Origin: JBEIVB01 sp040374085
GTDB lineage: Bacteria > Bacteroidota > Bacteroidia > UBA4408
Length of the DNA stretch: 64,000 nucleotides
Assembly (NCBI GenBank): GCA_040374085.1
Contig: JBEIVB010000004.1
Coordinates: 1-64,000 of the forward strand
Reading direction: 5' to 3'
The notes under the pieces were generated by a model. That model made no database searches, was not told where the DNA came from, and saw nothing but the letters and a program-made list of their open reading frames with translations. Positions within the stretch are counted from its first letter, which is position 1, and every line of letters starts with the position of its first letter. Below, in pieces: positions 52,375 through 61,130 of the stretch. The position numbers and the translations under genes are program-made.

Positions 52375-52929
52375 ATGCAAACCAGATTCCTCGAAAAGCA
52401 ATACATCGGTTATAATCGTTTGTCTATATTATTGAGGCTGGTGCTGATGCTGTGCTGTTTCACCGGGTATTATTGGAGCGAGAATCCAAACCCTGTGGTT
52501 ACCCGAATTGGCGATATCCGCATTGGTTCATATCCTGGAAAAGACCTTCCACAGTCGGGCGAGCTTTTCTTTATTCTGGGCTGTGCCCTGGTAGTGTGGA
52601 GCATTGTGCTGTTGTTTGTGCTGCATGTGCGCATAGAAATCAGCGAGGGCCTCCTGAAGCTTCAGGGAAGATGGGGTACCCGACGTATGGAAGCAGCGGT
52701 AAGTGAGGTTGTGTTCGTACGCTGCGTGGAAGTTCCGTATGCCGATGTGCAGCGCCCCCTTCTTAGCCAAAAAAACAAAGGACAACTTCGATATTATACC
52801 TGGGGCGATGAGGCTGTCGAGATCAGCCTGAAGAGCGGGCAAAGGCTGGTGGTGGGAACCCAAAGAGCCAATGAGCTGGTAACCATCCTTCGCCAAGTCA
52901 ACCCCGATGTGAAGGTGTTGGAGGCGTAA
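52375..52929 (+). CDS. Small membrane protein of unknown function
   Basis: Not recognised. The 184 residues have two transmembrane helices (about 17-33 and 64-84) linked by an extracytoplasmic loop of 30 residues. A C-terminal cytoplasmic region of about 95 residues follows, beta-rich (VRIEISEGLLKLQGRWG, RYYTWGDEAVEISLKSGQRLVVGTQ) and resembling bacterial PH-like domains. It follows the ABC importer ATPase by 13 bp; a near-match -7 box (GACCTTTG) lies in that gap, so it may be part of the same unit or separate. From 52930 to 53060 I see no gene. Confidence 0.72.
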   Translation: MQTRFLEKQYIGYNRLSILLRLVLMLCCFTGYYWSENPNPVVTRIGDIRIGSYPGKDLPQSGELFFILGCALVVWSIVLLFVLHVRIEISEGLLKLQGRWGTRRMEAAVSEVVFVRCVEVPYADVQRPLLSQKNKGQLRYYTWGDEAVEISLKSGQRLVVGTQRANELVTILRQVNPDVKVLEA

Positions 52930-53060
52930 TGCTTGTAGGCGTTTCAAACAAGGGCATTTTCCGCGAGGCACTTGCCTGAATCAGACTGACCCAACTTTTT
53001 TGAGATGGGATTAAACCATTTGGTCATGCAGAGGTCGAACGTGAAAATCGTCTCATTGCC

Positions 53061-54716
53061 ATGCAACATCAATCCTTCGGTTACCGCGTTCGCAGCTTCT
53101 TTCTTGTGGCCTCAATCCTGGTGTTTGCCGGGGTTGTGCGGGCTCAAACCTATTCCATTATTTTGGGTCGCCCCACCGATGTCTCCATTACCGCCAGCGT
53201 AATGTTTGAACAAAACGCAGATTTCTATTTGCAATACGGCACACAGCCGGGCGCCTACACCCAAACCACCAATACCTTTTCCACGGTTACCAATACACCC
53301 ATTGAAGTTGATCTACAAAATTTAACGGCCAATACCCGATACTTCTATATTATGAAATACCGGGCCAGTGGAGCATCAAGTTACCTCACCAGTCCGGAGT
53401 ACTCTTTCCATACCCAGCGTGCACTGGGCAGTTCCTTCACCTTTACGGTTGAATCGGATGAGCACCTGTATGATAAAAAAGGAGTGAAGAGCATGTACGA
53501 CATCACGTTGGCAAACCAAGCTGCAGACAATCCCGATTTCATGCTGTCGCTGGGCGATATTTTTGGAGACGATCACGAACCCTTTACCATCACTTCAGGT
53601 GAGTTGGACACCCTGCATCGGGATTACAGGCCATTTTTGGGCAGGATTTGTCATTCGGTCCCCTTTTACGTTTGCTTGGGCAACCACGAAGGTGAAAACG
53701 ACTATTACTACAACCAGAACCCCCCGAATAACCTCTGCATCTGGGGTACTCAGTGGAGGAAGTTTTATTATCCAAACCCATATCCGAATAGCTTTTACAG
53801 CGGCAACACAGCTGCCGAGCCTTATGGCATTGGCAACCCGGAAAACTACTATTCATGGCAGTGGGGCAATGCTTTGTTTGTGGTATTGGATGTTTACCGT
53901 GATCAGTGCGATACTGCTGCAAAGCCCGGATCCTGGAACTGGAGCTTGGGCTTACCTCAGTATACGTGGTTGAAAAACACGTTGGAAGGCAGTTCGGCTC
54001 AGTACAAATTCGTATTCGCTCACCACGTTCGTGGGCAAGGCAGAGGAGGCATTACCAACGCCAAGCTGTTTGAATGGGGTGGATACGACGGACCCGGCGG
54101 AGCCAACTACAGCTTTCCAAACAAACGGCCCGGTTGGGCAAAGCCCATCCATAAACTGTTTCAAGACAATGGGGTGAACATCTTCTTTCAAGGCCACGAC
54201 CACGTGTTTGCGCATGAGAAGTTGGATAGCGTAACTTATCAGGCCGTTCCTATGGCCGCAGACTCAACTTATGAAATTGGGTTTCTGGCCAACGCTGGTG
54301 CCTATGTTTCAGATACCTTGCCCGGAACCGGGCACCTGCGGGTTAACGTCACGCCATCTTGTATCAAAGTAGATTTTGTGCGGGCTTATCTTCCTGCAGA
54401 CACCCTTTCGGGTCTGCATCACAACGGCGAGGTTGCATTCAGTTACACCATAGGTACATGTTCCACCTCGGGCATAAACGCAATGGAGCGTGATTTTGTG
54501 CAGGTCTTTCCAAATCCGGCCAACGACCGCATTACCCTGATGTTTGATCAAAGCCAAAAGCAACACCTCACCCGTTTGCTCGATGCCTATGGACAACCTA
54601 TTCTACAAACCCAATTCAACAGCCTAGATATCGCTCAAGTTCCAAACGGCATCTACCTTTTGCAAATCGAGACCGAGCGTTACAGAACGACAAAGAAATT
54701 GGTTGTTCAGCATTAA
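53061..54716 (+). CDS. Secreted metallophosphoesterase with T9SS type A domain, paralogue 1
   Basis: Protein of 551 residues. A signal peptide (SFFLVASILVFAGVVRAQ) is followed by an N-terminal purple-acid-phosphatase-type fibronectin domain (LGRPTDVSITASVMF ... LTANTRYFYIMKYR). The calcineurin-like phosphoesterase core has ESDEHLYD, LSLGDIFGDDHE, CLGNHEGEND, FVFAHHVRGQGRGG and FFQGHDHVFA, so the dinuclear metal ligands are present. A T9SS type A sorting domain ends the protein (VFPNPANDRITLMF ... VPNGIYLLQI). Probably a surface or secreted phosphatase or phosphodiesterase; the substrate is unknown. It is the first gene of a six-gene operon and about 40% similar by eye to the next gene. Confidence 0.92.
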   Translation: MQHQSFGYRVRSFFLVASILVFAGVVRAQTYSIILGRPTDVSITASVMFEQNADFYLQYGTQPGAYTQTTNTFSTVTNTPIEVDLQNLTANTRYFYIMKYRASGASSYLTSPEYSFHTQRALGSSFTFTVESDEHLYDKKGVKSMYDITLANQAADNPDFMLSLGDIFGDDHEPFTITSGELDTLHRDYRPFLGRICHSVPFYVCLGNHEGENDYYYNQNPPNNLCIWGTQWRKFYYPNPYPNSFYSGNTAAEPYGIGNPENYYSWQWGNALFVVLDVYRDQCDTAAKPGSWNWSLGLPQYTWLKNTLEGSSAQYKFVFAHHVRGQGRGGITNAKLFEWGGYDGPGGANYSFPNKRPGWAKPIHKLFQDNGVNIFFQGHDHVFAHEKLDSVTYQAVPMAADSTYEIGFLANAGAYVSDTLPGTGHLRVNVTPSCIKVDFVRAYLPADTLSGLHHNGEVAFSYTIGTCSTSGINAMERDFVQVFPNPANDRITLMFDQSQKQHLTRLLDAYGQPILQTQFNSLDIAQVPNGIYLLQIETERYRTTKKLVVQH

Positions 54717-54750
54717 TAAAAAGTTGTTTTTACTGTTCCAAAAAATCATC

Positions 54751-56466
54751 ATGAAAACACTATATGCAACTTGGCTCTTGGTTCTTTTCCTGCTTGGCAA
54801 TACCCAAGCACAAAACCTTTTGCGGAGTGAGCTCCTAGGCAAACCCACGGCCAGCAGCATAACCCTAAACATGATGTTCGGCGATGCTGCCGAAGTTCGT
54901 GTGGAATACGGAACCGCAAGCGGAACATACTCCGGTCAAACCCCATGGCAAAGCTTTGCAGCAGGTGTGCCTGCGGTGATAACCGTTTCAGGACTTCAAC
55001 CCGATACACGTTATTTTTACCGGGTAAATCATCGGGTTCCGGGAAATACTAATCCCGTGCTGAGGGCAGAACATACCTTTCACACCCAGCGCGCGGCGTC
55101 AAGCTCCTTCAGCTTTGTGGTGCAGGCCGATCCGCACATGGACAACCAAAGCGATACCGCCCTCTATCGTCTTTGTCTGCGCAACCAGCTCGAGGATAAT
55201 CCTGACTTTATGATTGATTTGGGCGACATTTTGATGACGGACAAGCTCAAAAATTCTCAGAACGTTATACCTCAAGATACCATCCCCTATCGATGCAATT
55301 TGCTGCGTTCGTATTATGAATCTTCTACGCACTCTGTTCCTTTGTTCATTGCCTTGGGTAACCACGAAGGAGAATCGGGTTGGAACTTGAACGGCACGGC
55401 CAACAACATTGCCGTCTGGGGAACCAAAGAGAGGCAAAAATATTTCCTTAACCCTGTTCCCGATGGGTTTTATACCGGAGACACCACTCAGTTTCCGTTT
55501 GTAGGCAAGCGAGGTGCATATTATGCTTGGACCTGGGGCAGCGCATTGTTTATCGTGTTGGATCCGTACTGGTCTACTGCACCCAAACCCGACTCCCTCC
55601 ACGGCTGGCGCTGGACCTTGGGTCAGACTCAATACAATTGGTTGAAAACCACCCTCGAAAACTCAAACGCAACGTTCAAGTTTGTGTTTGCTCATCAGCT
55701 TGTGGGAGGCGATCCGGATGGACGAGGTGGGGTTGAATTTGCCAATCGTTATGAATGGGGAGGCAACAATCTCGATGGAACCCCCGGCTTTGCAGCCAAC
55801 CGGCCAGGATGGTACAAACCCATAAAGGACCTGCTTACGGAGCACCGTGTAAACATATTTTTTCACGGGCACGATCATTTTTTTGGGAAACAAAAGCTGG
55901 ATTGTATGGTGTATCAGGAGACTCCTCAACCCAGCCATCCGAACTTTTCTAACGTCAATTATGCAGCCACTTATGGCTATCTCAGCGGGCAAATTTTACC
56001 TCAATCGGGTCACTTGCGGGTCAATGTGAGTCCAACAGGTGTACAGGTAGATTATGTGAGGGCCTATCTGCCTCAAAACGAAACCTCCACACGTCATAAT
56101 AAAGACGTATCGGCCACCTACTTCATTGGCGCTACCAATTGCTACGACTCTCTTGATACCGGTGTGCCGGTTATCTGGAACAGCCAGTATGCCGATGAAA
56201 TGGTTTACCCGAATCCATTTTCTACTCAAACACAAATTGAGTTTTCAGTTGCCGAAGCGGAGAACATTACCTTGGCTTTATTTAACTCTTATGGGCAGCT
56301 TGTACGTTACCTTATAGCAGGCAACAAGCTTCAGACCGGTAAATATCATGTGTTATGGGATGGTAGAGACCGCTTCGATCAGCCTGCACCTCCAGGAACA
56401 TATTACTATCAGCTCTCCGGTGCATCTTCCGGAACCCGTGCAGGTAAAATCATCTTAAGCAAATAA
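54751..56466 (+). CDS. Secreted metallophosphoesterase with T9SS type A-like domain, paralogue 2
   Basis: About 571 residues with the same order of domains as its neighbour: signal peptide (MKTLYATWLLVLFLLGNTQAQ), fibronectin-like domain, and calcineurin-type core (QADPHMDNQ, IDLGDILMTD, ALGNHEGESG, FVFAHQLVGGDPDGRGG, FFHGHDHFFG). The C-terminus is a T9SS/FlgD-like domain (VYPNPFSTQTQIEFSV ... PPGTYYYQLSG). The frame is open to 54703, inside the previous gene, but the ATG at 54751 puts the signal peptide first. A tandem duplication of the preceding gene, with divergence in the loops between motifs, which may reflect different substrates. Confidence 0.92.
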   Translation: MKTLYATWLLVLFLLGNTQAQNLLRSELLGKPTASSITLNMMFGDAAEVRVEYGTASGTYSGQTPWQSFAAGVPAVITVSGLQPDTRYFYRVNHRVPGNTNPVLRAEHTFHTQRAASSSFSFVVQADPHMDNQSDTALYRLCLRNQLEDNPDFMIDLGDILMTDKLKNSQNVIPQDTIPYRCNLLRSYYESSTHSVPLFIALGNHEGESGWNLNGTANNIAVWGTKERQKYFLNPVPDGFYTGDTTQFPFVGKRGAYYAWTWGSALFIVLDPYWSTAPKPDSLHGWRWTLGQTQYNWLKTTLENSNATFKFVFAHQLVGGDPDGRGGVEFANRYEWGGNNLDGTPGFAANRPGWYKPIKDLLTEHRVNIFFHGHDHFFGKQKLDCMVYQETPQPSHPNFSNVNYAATYGYLSGQILPQSGHLRVNVSPTGVQVDYVRAYLPQNETSTRHNKDVSATYFIGATNCYDSLDTGVPVIWNSQYADEMVYPNPFSTQTQIEFSVAEAENITLALFNSYGQLVRYLIAGNKLQTGKYHVLWDGRDRFDQPAPPGTYYYQLSGASSGTRAGKIILSK

Positions 56467-56471
56467 ACCCA

Positions 56472-58097
56472 ATGAAAAAGCTCGCCCTCTTCCTTTTTCT
56501 TTTTGCTGCCCTTGGCGCGACACGCGCTCACGATTTGCGCTATCAAAATCTGCCGTTAAAGCAGTGGCACCTAAAGGGTAAGGCCCAACCGGTTTCCGGT
56601 TCTTTCTATCTGCTAAAAGAAGGAACTCTTTATTTAGAAGACCCTGAGGGTGCCATCATCACGCTTCCCATCTCCGCGCTTTCATCTGAAGATCGCCGGT
56701 ATGCAGTTCAAAAAAATCAGCGCATACTTGAGTTGAATCAAACACTTCCGTCTTCCATTAAAGTTTCGTCGGCGTCTTCTCGTTTGCATGTAGATACCAG
56801 GTTTTTGGTGTTGTTCTTCATGTTGCTTGTTTTAGCTTGGTTCAGTGTGTTGGCGGCCAATAAAAAGCGTTTGAAGTATATTATTCCGGTTTGGGCCGTT
56901 GGCGTAGGCGCTGGCTTGTTAAGCTTTGGCAGTAAGTCCATCAGCTTTTCTCCAAGCGCGGCATCACCTGCTGCAATTGATTCTGCCTTCATACCCTTTA
57001 AGCCAAATGTTCACACCTTCTGGGATACCAACTACTTTTATGTGGAATCGAAAGGCATACCAACTACCCATACCATGATGGTGGGCATTTCGAATCATGG
57101 TTGGCAGCAGCAGGTTCCCATTCCACAGTGTTATATCGGAAGCAATTCATGGCCCATCCCTTTGCATCCGGTAATGGCGGCAAACCCAATTCCTGTAGAC
57201 AACATTCATTTTACCCGTGGCGCCATTGCCATTGCTGCCAATGGTGTTGCCATATTTAATGTACATACCAACACGGGCGTTGATTCTTATTTGGATGGGC
57301 AGCTGGATGCCTTTGGCGGGCATTGCGGCCGGGCCGACGACTATCATTATCACATTGCTCCTTTGCACTTGTATGCTTATACCAGCATCAGCAAGCCCAT
57401 TGCCTACGGTTTGGATGGCTTTCCTGTGTTTGGGAGCGTAGAACCCGATGGTGCTCCCATGCAGGCCTTGGATGTGAATCACGGTCACCCCTACAACGGT
57501 GGGTATCATTATCACGGGACTGCTTCAGCCCCTTATATGATTGCTCAGATGGCCGGTCAGGTAACAGAAGACAATACCCATCAGCTCATTCCTCAAGCGG
57601 CCGCGCACCCGGTGCGTCCTGCTCTAACTCCGTTAAATGGAGCCCTCATCACCTCCTGTATGCCTAACGCCTCCAATAACGGTTATATACTAGGATACAC
57701 CCGCAACGGAAATCAAAACTCCATTGACTACAGCTGGAATCAAACCGGTCAGTATGTATTCAAGTTTTATGGAAATGGCAACCTCGATTCTACCAAGAAT
57801 TACAACGGCGCGTCTCCTTGTTCGGTTCCGGATGGTTTTTCTCGCTATGGAATGGCTTCTTTTGGTATTGAGGTTTTTCCAAATCCAAGCTCAGGACATT
57901 TCCGTTTGCAGTTCCGCGACCCTGCTTTGGTTCAGAGGGTTAAAAGTATTGCATTATATAACCTGCAAGGAAAAATTTTGGTGGAGAGTCGCTTCCCTTT
58001 GCAGGACATCGACGCTGAGCAGCTGCCTAATGGGATTTACCTGCTTCGCATTCGCCTGGAAGATGGGGATCAAATTCGCAAAGTGATTCTCCAATAA
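56472..58097 (+). CDS. YHYH-domain protein with SHD1-like region, two membrane helices and T9SS domain
   Basis: Protein of 541 residues. A signal peptide (LALFLFLFAALGATRA) is followed by a region like the SLA1 homology domain (QWHLKGKAQPVSGSF ... IITLPISALSSEDRRY). Two transmembrane helices lie at about 113-128 and 135-155 (FLVLFFMLLVLAWFSVLAA; IIPVWAVGVGAGLLSFG). The YHYH domain has ADDYHYHIAP and GGYHYHGTAS, a His-rich pattern suggesting metal binding. A T9SS type A domain ends the protein (VFPNPSSGHFRLQF ... LPNGIYLLRI). The membrane helices are odd for a T9SS cargo. It follows paralogue 2 by 5 bp. Confidence 0.88.
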   Translation: MKKLALFLFLFAALGATRAHDLRYQNLPLKQWHLKGKAQPVSGSFYLLKEGTLYLEDPEGAIITLPISALSSEDRRYAVQKNQRILELNQTLPSSIKVSSASSRLHVDTRFLVLFFMLLVLAWFSVLAANKKRLKYIIPVWAVGVGAGLLSFGSKSISFSPSAASPAAIDSAFIPFKPNVHTFWDTNYFYVESKGIPTTHTMMVGISNHGWQQQVPIPQCYIGSNSWPIPLHPVMAANPIPVDNIHFTRGAIAIAANGVAIFNVHTNTGVDSYLDGQLDAFGGHCGRADDYHYHIAPLHLYAYTSISKPIAYGLDGFPVFGSVEPDGAPMQALDVNHGHPYNGGYHYHGTASAPYMIAQMAGQVTEDNTHQLIPQAAAHPVRPALTPLNGALITSCMPNASNNGYILGYTRNGNQNSIDYSWNQTGQYVFKFYGNGNLDSTKNYNGASPCSVPDGFSRYGMASFGIEVFPNPSSGHFRLQFRDPALVQRVKSIALYNLQGKILVESRFPLQDIDAEQLPNGIYLLRIRLEDGDQIRKVILQ

Positions 58098-58111
58098 AGT
58101 TAGGGGTTGAA

Positions 58112-59350
58112 ATGTATAAGCAGATCCGTCTGATTTTCTTTTTCGTTGTAATGGGTCTTCAAGCAAGAGCCCAATATACCGGCACCGCTTCTGTAACCCA
58201 AGGTTTGGCCACCCTAACCCAATCGAATCTGTATACCTGCACAGGTGGCCGCGTTACCAATTTGGGAACCATTACAGCAACCGACAATACCGTTTGGACG
58301 GTGCCTGCATCAACCTTGTTTACCCAAGCAACAACGCCATTTGCCTCGGATTTATACAATGGATGCAATGGACATACCTACACCAATACCAACGCAGCAT
58401 TGCAGGCATTAGGTGGCAGCGATGTACAAACCGTGGATGCGGATGGAGAAATAATATCCGCTTTTGTTTTTGCCGATAATTATTTTGAGTTGTTCATAAA
58501 TGGACAAATGGTGGGCAAGGATAGGGTTCCATATACACCTTTCAACTCCAGCATAATTCGATTTCGTGTTAAGCGACCCTTCAGCATTGCCTTCCATTTG
58601 GTAGATTGGGAAGAGCATTTAGGCTTGGGTGCCGAAGCCAGCGGAGGGTTTGCCTATCATGACGGGGATGGTGGATTGGTGGCCATTTTCAAAGATGCAG
58701 CCAATGCCGTTGTTGCTAAAACCGATGCTTCTTGGAAAGCGCAAACCTTTTACACCGCGCCCATTCAAAATTTATCTTGTCCGAGTGAAAACGGAACCTT
58801 GCGTCTTTCCGGAGCATGCAGCACGGCCGATGTTCAGGATGGCACATTCTTTTATGCACTCCATTGGCCTTTACCTGCGAGTTGCTTTGATGCCAATTTT
58901 GCCGACGGCGACTGGCCCAATGCAACCGTTTATTCCAACGCTGATGTTGGGGTTAACAACAAACCGGCATACACCAATTTTACCGACCTGTTTGATGCCG
59001 TTGGAAACGATGCAGAATTCATTTGGAGCACCAATCTTATTTTGGATAATGAGGTGGTGGTACGCCATTTTGTTCCTGAAAACACCGGCATAGAGCAGGG
59101 TCAGAAATCGAATCCTTGGTTTAGGGTTTCTCCGAATCCCGTCACTGAGCACATGCCCCTAAAGCTCGAATTTTTGCCCGGTGCACCCAAGGTAGAAAAG
59201 CTCAGCATCCACAATGCACTTGGTGTAAACATGTACGAGACATCTTCCTGTCCTTTTCAGCCGTTAATTACCGGATTTCCCCAAGGCACCTATTTTATAA
59301 CCATTTGGCACAGCATGGGCCGGCAAACCACCACATTCATCGTACTCTAA
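58112..59350 (+). CDS. Secreted protein of unknown function with T9SS type A domain
   Basis: I do not recognise the main domain. The 412 residues have a signal peptide (IRLIFFFVVMGLQARAQ) and a beta-rich body: AFVFADNYFELFINGQMVGKD and IRFRVKRPFSIAFHLVDWEEHLGLG, resembling a carbohydrate-binding-like jelly roll. A conserved-looking His/Asp segment GGFAYHDGDGG follows. The C-terminal about 70 residues look like a T9SS type A domain (VSPNPVTEHMPLKLEF ... FPQGTYFITI). The gene is in the middle of the six-gene operon, 14 bp after the YHYH gene; its stop overlaps the next ATG. Confidence 0.83.
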   Translation: MYKQIRLIFFFVVMGLQARAQYTGTASVTQGLATLTQSNLYTCTGGRVTNLGTITATDNTVWTVPASTLFTQATTPFASDLYNGCNGHTYTNTNAALQALGGSDVQTVDADGEIISAFVFADNYFELFINGQMVGKDRVPYTPFNSSIIRFRVKRPFSIAFHLVDWEEHLGLGAEASGGFAYHDGDGGLVAIFKDAANAVVAKTDASWKAQTFYTAPIQNLSCPSENGTLRLSGACSTADVQDGTFFYALHWPLPASCFDANFADGDWPNATVYSNADVGVNNKPAYTNFTDLFDAVGNDAEFIWSTNLILDNEVVVRHFVPENTGIEQGQKSNPWFRVSPNPVTEHMPLKLEFLPGAPKVEKLSIHNALGVNMYETSSCPFQPLITGFPQGTYFITIWHSMGRQTTTFIVL

Positions 59351-60534
59351 TGAAAAGCACAGTACTTTCCACTTTCTTTCTTTTCGCTCTTTCAATCGCC
59401 TCTTTCGGTCAAAGTGTACAAAAAACCATGCTGCGCTTGCCTGATACAGGGCAAACATCGAGTTATACCAATTCACCTGGGGAGGACAGCGATTTCCTAA
59501 TTCATCCTCCTGCATTTATAGACAACGGAAACGGAACCGTTACCGATACGGTTACGGGCTTAATGTGGCAGAAGGCAGATGGAGGTGAAATGACCATTGA
59601 AAGCGCCCAAACATACTGCAATGCGCTCGCTCTTGGTGGGTACACAGATTGGCGCCTACCCAATGCGCATGAGGCGTTTAGCATACTTAATCATCAGAAT
59701 GCAAACCCTTCATTAAATACATCTGTGTTTACTCCATCTCTTGCCGAGTATTGGTGGTCATCCGATCGCCAAGCCAACGACAGCAATAAGGTTTGGGCAA
59801 CCAACTCCGGTGGTGGAATTGGCAATCATCCAAAGGCCGAAACCATCAGTGCAGGTGGTAACAAGAAGTTTCATGTAAGAGCTTTGCGCAGCACGTTTTC
59901 TCCACAAACCTTTCCCGCCCACTTCATGGACAATGGCAATGGAACGGTTACCGATGTCCTCACTCAGCTGGTTTGGCAGAAGGCGCCGTATTCTGATACG
60001 CTTTCTTGGGAACAATCTTTAGCTTATGCAGACTCCCTCTCCCTTGGAGGCATTGCCCAATGGAGGCTGCCTAATATAAAAGAACTCCAATCCATAAACG
60101 ATGAAAAGAGGATCAATCCTTCACTCAATCCCACCGTATTTTCTGCAGCCAATGCCCGAAAATATTGGTCGTCTACAAGTCTGCCGAATCAAACTACAAA
60201 GGCTTGGTATCTGAGTACACAATTCGGCATCACGACTTACGATACCAAAACGGAAAAACATTATGTGCTGTGCGTTAGTGGAAATCCCGTTCTTACAGGA
60301 GTTCCTTCCATTGAACCGGACGTATGGTTGGCTTTTCCAAATCCATTTCACAGTTTCATTCGCATGCCTTTCATTCCTGCATCTACAACTTGTTTGCTTT
60401 CAAATGCTATGGGCCAATTGGTATATAGGGGAAACGCATTAAACGAACAGGATTTTTCTTCTCTACCAAGAGGCTTGTATGTCCTTACCATCCTAGGCCC
60501 CAGTACAATTGTGAAAAAGCTGATTAAGGAGTAA
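59350..60534 (+). CDS. Secreted protein with two DUF1566 (Lcl C-terminal) domains and T9SS domain
   Basis: Protein of 394 residues. A signal peptide (LSTFFLFALSIASFGQ) is followed by two DUF1566-type domains, each with DNGNGTVTD, LMWQKA or LVWQKA, a WRLPN motif, and a WWSS or YWSST motif, at about 55-180 and 195-325. Such domains are surface-exposed and sometimes bind collagen-like partners. The C-terminal about 70 residues look like a T9SS type A domain (LAFPNPFHSFIRMPF ... LPRGLYVLTI). The frame is open to 59305, but the ATG at 59350 overlaps the previous stop (TAATG) and places the signal peptide first. Confidence 0.9.
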   Translation: MKSTVLSTFFLFALSIASFGQSVQKTMLRLPDTGQTSSYTNSPGEDSDFLIHPPAFIDNGNGTVTDTVTGLMWQKADGGEMTIESAQTYCNALALGGYTDWRLPNAHEAFSILNHQNANPSLNTSVFTPSLAEYWWSSDRQANDSNKVWATNSGGGIGNHPKAETISAGGNKKFHVRALRSTFSPQTFPAHFMDNGNGTVTDVLTQLVWQKAPYSDTLSWEQSLAYADSLSLGGIAQWRLPNIKELQSINDEKRINPSLNPTVFSAANARKYWSSTSLPNQTTKAWYLSTQFGITTYDTKTEKHYVLCVSGNPVLTGVPSIEPDVWLAFPNPFHSFIRMPFIPASTTCLLSNAMGQLVYRGNALNEQDFSSLPRGLYVLTILGPSTIVKKLIKE

Positions 60535-60544
60535 GTGTTGGGCG

Positions 60545-61105
60545 ATGCTTGAAACCTGCATACAATACCTTTCACTTGGTTTCGAGCACGTTATTCCTTT
60601 GGGTTTTGACCATATTCTTTTTATGGTATCCATCTACTTCCTTGCATCGGATGTTAGGGCGGTGGTTGTATCCTGTTCCGTGTTTACCCTGGCTCATAGT
60701 CTCTCTCTGGGCATAACGGCCGGAGGGCGCTACGTTCCTGATCCCGCTTGGGTTGAACCCATCGTTGCTTTTTCTATTGTAGTTACCGCTCTTGCCAACA
60801 TTGTGCGCATCGGCTCGGGAGCCAATCGCTTGGTGGCTATTTTCTTTTTTGGCCTGATCCATGGAATGGGCTTTGCACGAGCCCTGCAAGAGGTGGGATT
60901 GCCCAAGGGGAGTTTTCTTCCTGCCCTTCTATCGTTTAATGTAGGCGTTGAACTGGGTCAGTTGGTGGTAATCTTTGCCGTGTATGTGGGGGTTGTCAGA
61001 TGGTTTTCTGAAAAGCCTTGGTATCGCAGCAGGATTGTTATGCCGGCATCCTCCATTATGGCATGCATCGCACTTTATTGGACAATTGAGCGTATATTAT
61101 TATGA
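60545..61105 (+). CDS. HupE/UreJ-family membrane protein
   Basis: Integral membrane protein of 186 residues with about six helices in the HupE/UreJ family, which includes nickel and cobalt permeases and proteins of unknown role. Seen: EHVIPLGFDHILFMVSIYFL, TLAHSLSLGI and FFGLIHGMGFARAL, which carry the family His and Asp residues that may bind metal. It is the last gene of the six-gene operon, 10 bp after the DUF1566 gene. The transport function is inferred; no urease or hydrogenase gene is near. Confidence 0.88.
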   Translation: MLETCIQYLSLGFEHVIPLGFDHILFMVSIYFLASDVRAVVVSCSVFTLAHSLSLGITAGGRYVPDPAWVEPIVAFSIVVTALANIVRIGSGANRLVAIFFFGLIHGMGFARALQEVGLPKGSFLPALLSFNVGVELGQLVVIFAVYVGVVRWFSEKPWYRSRIVMPASSIMACIALYWTIERILL

Positions 61106-61130
61106 TTTAAATAGTATGGTATGGCGATAT

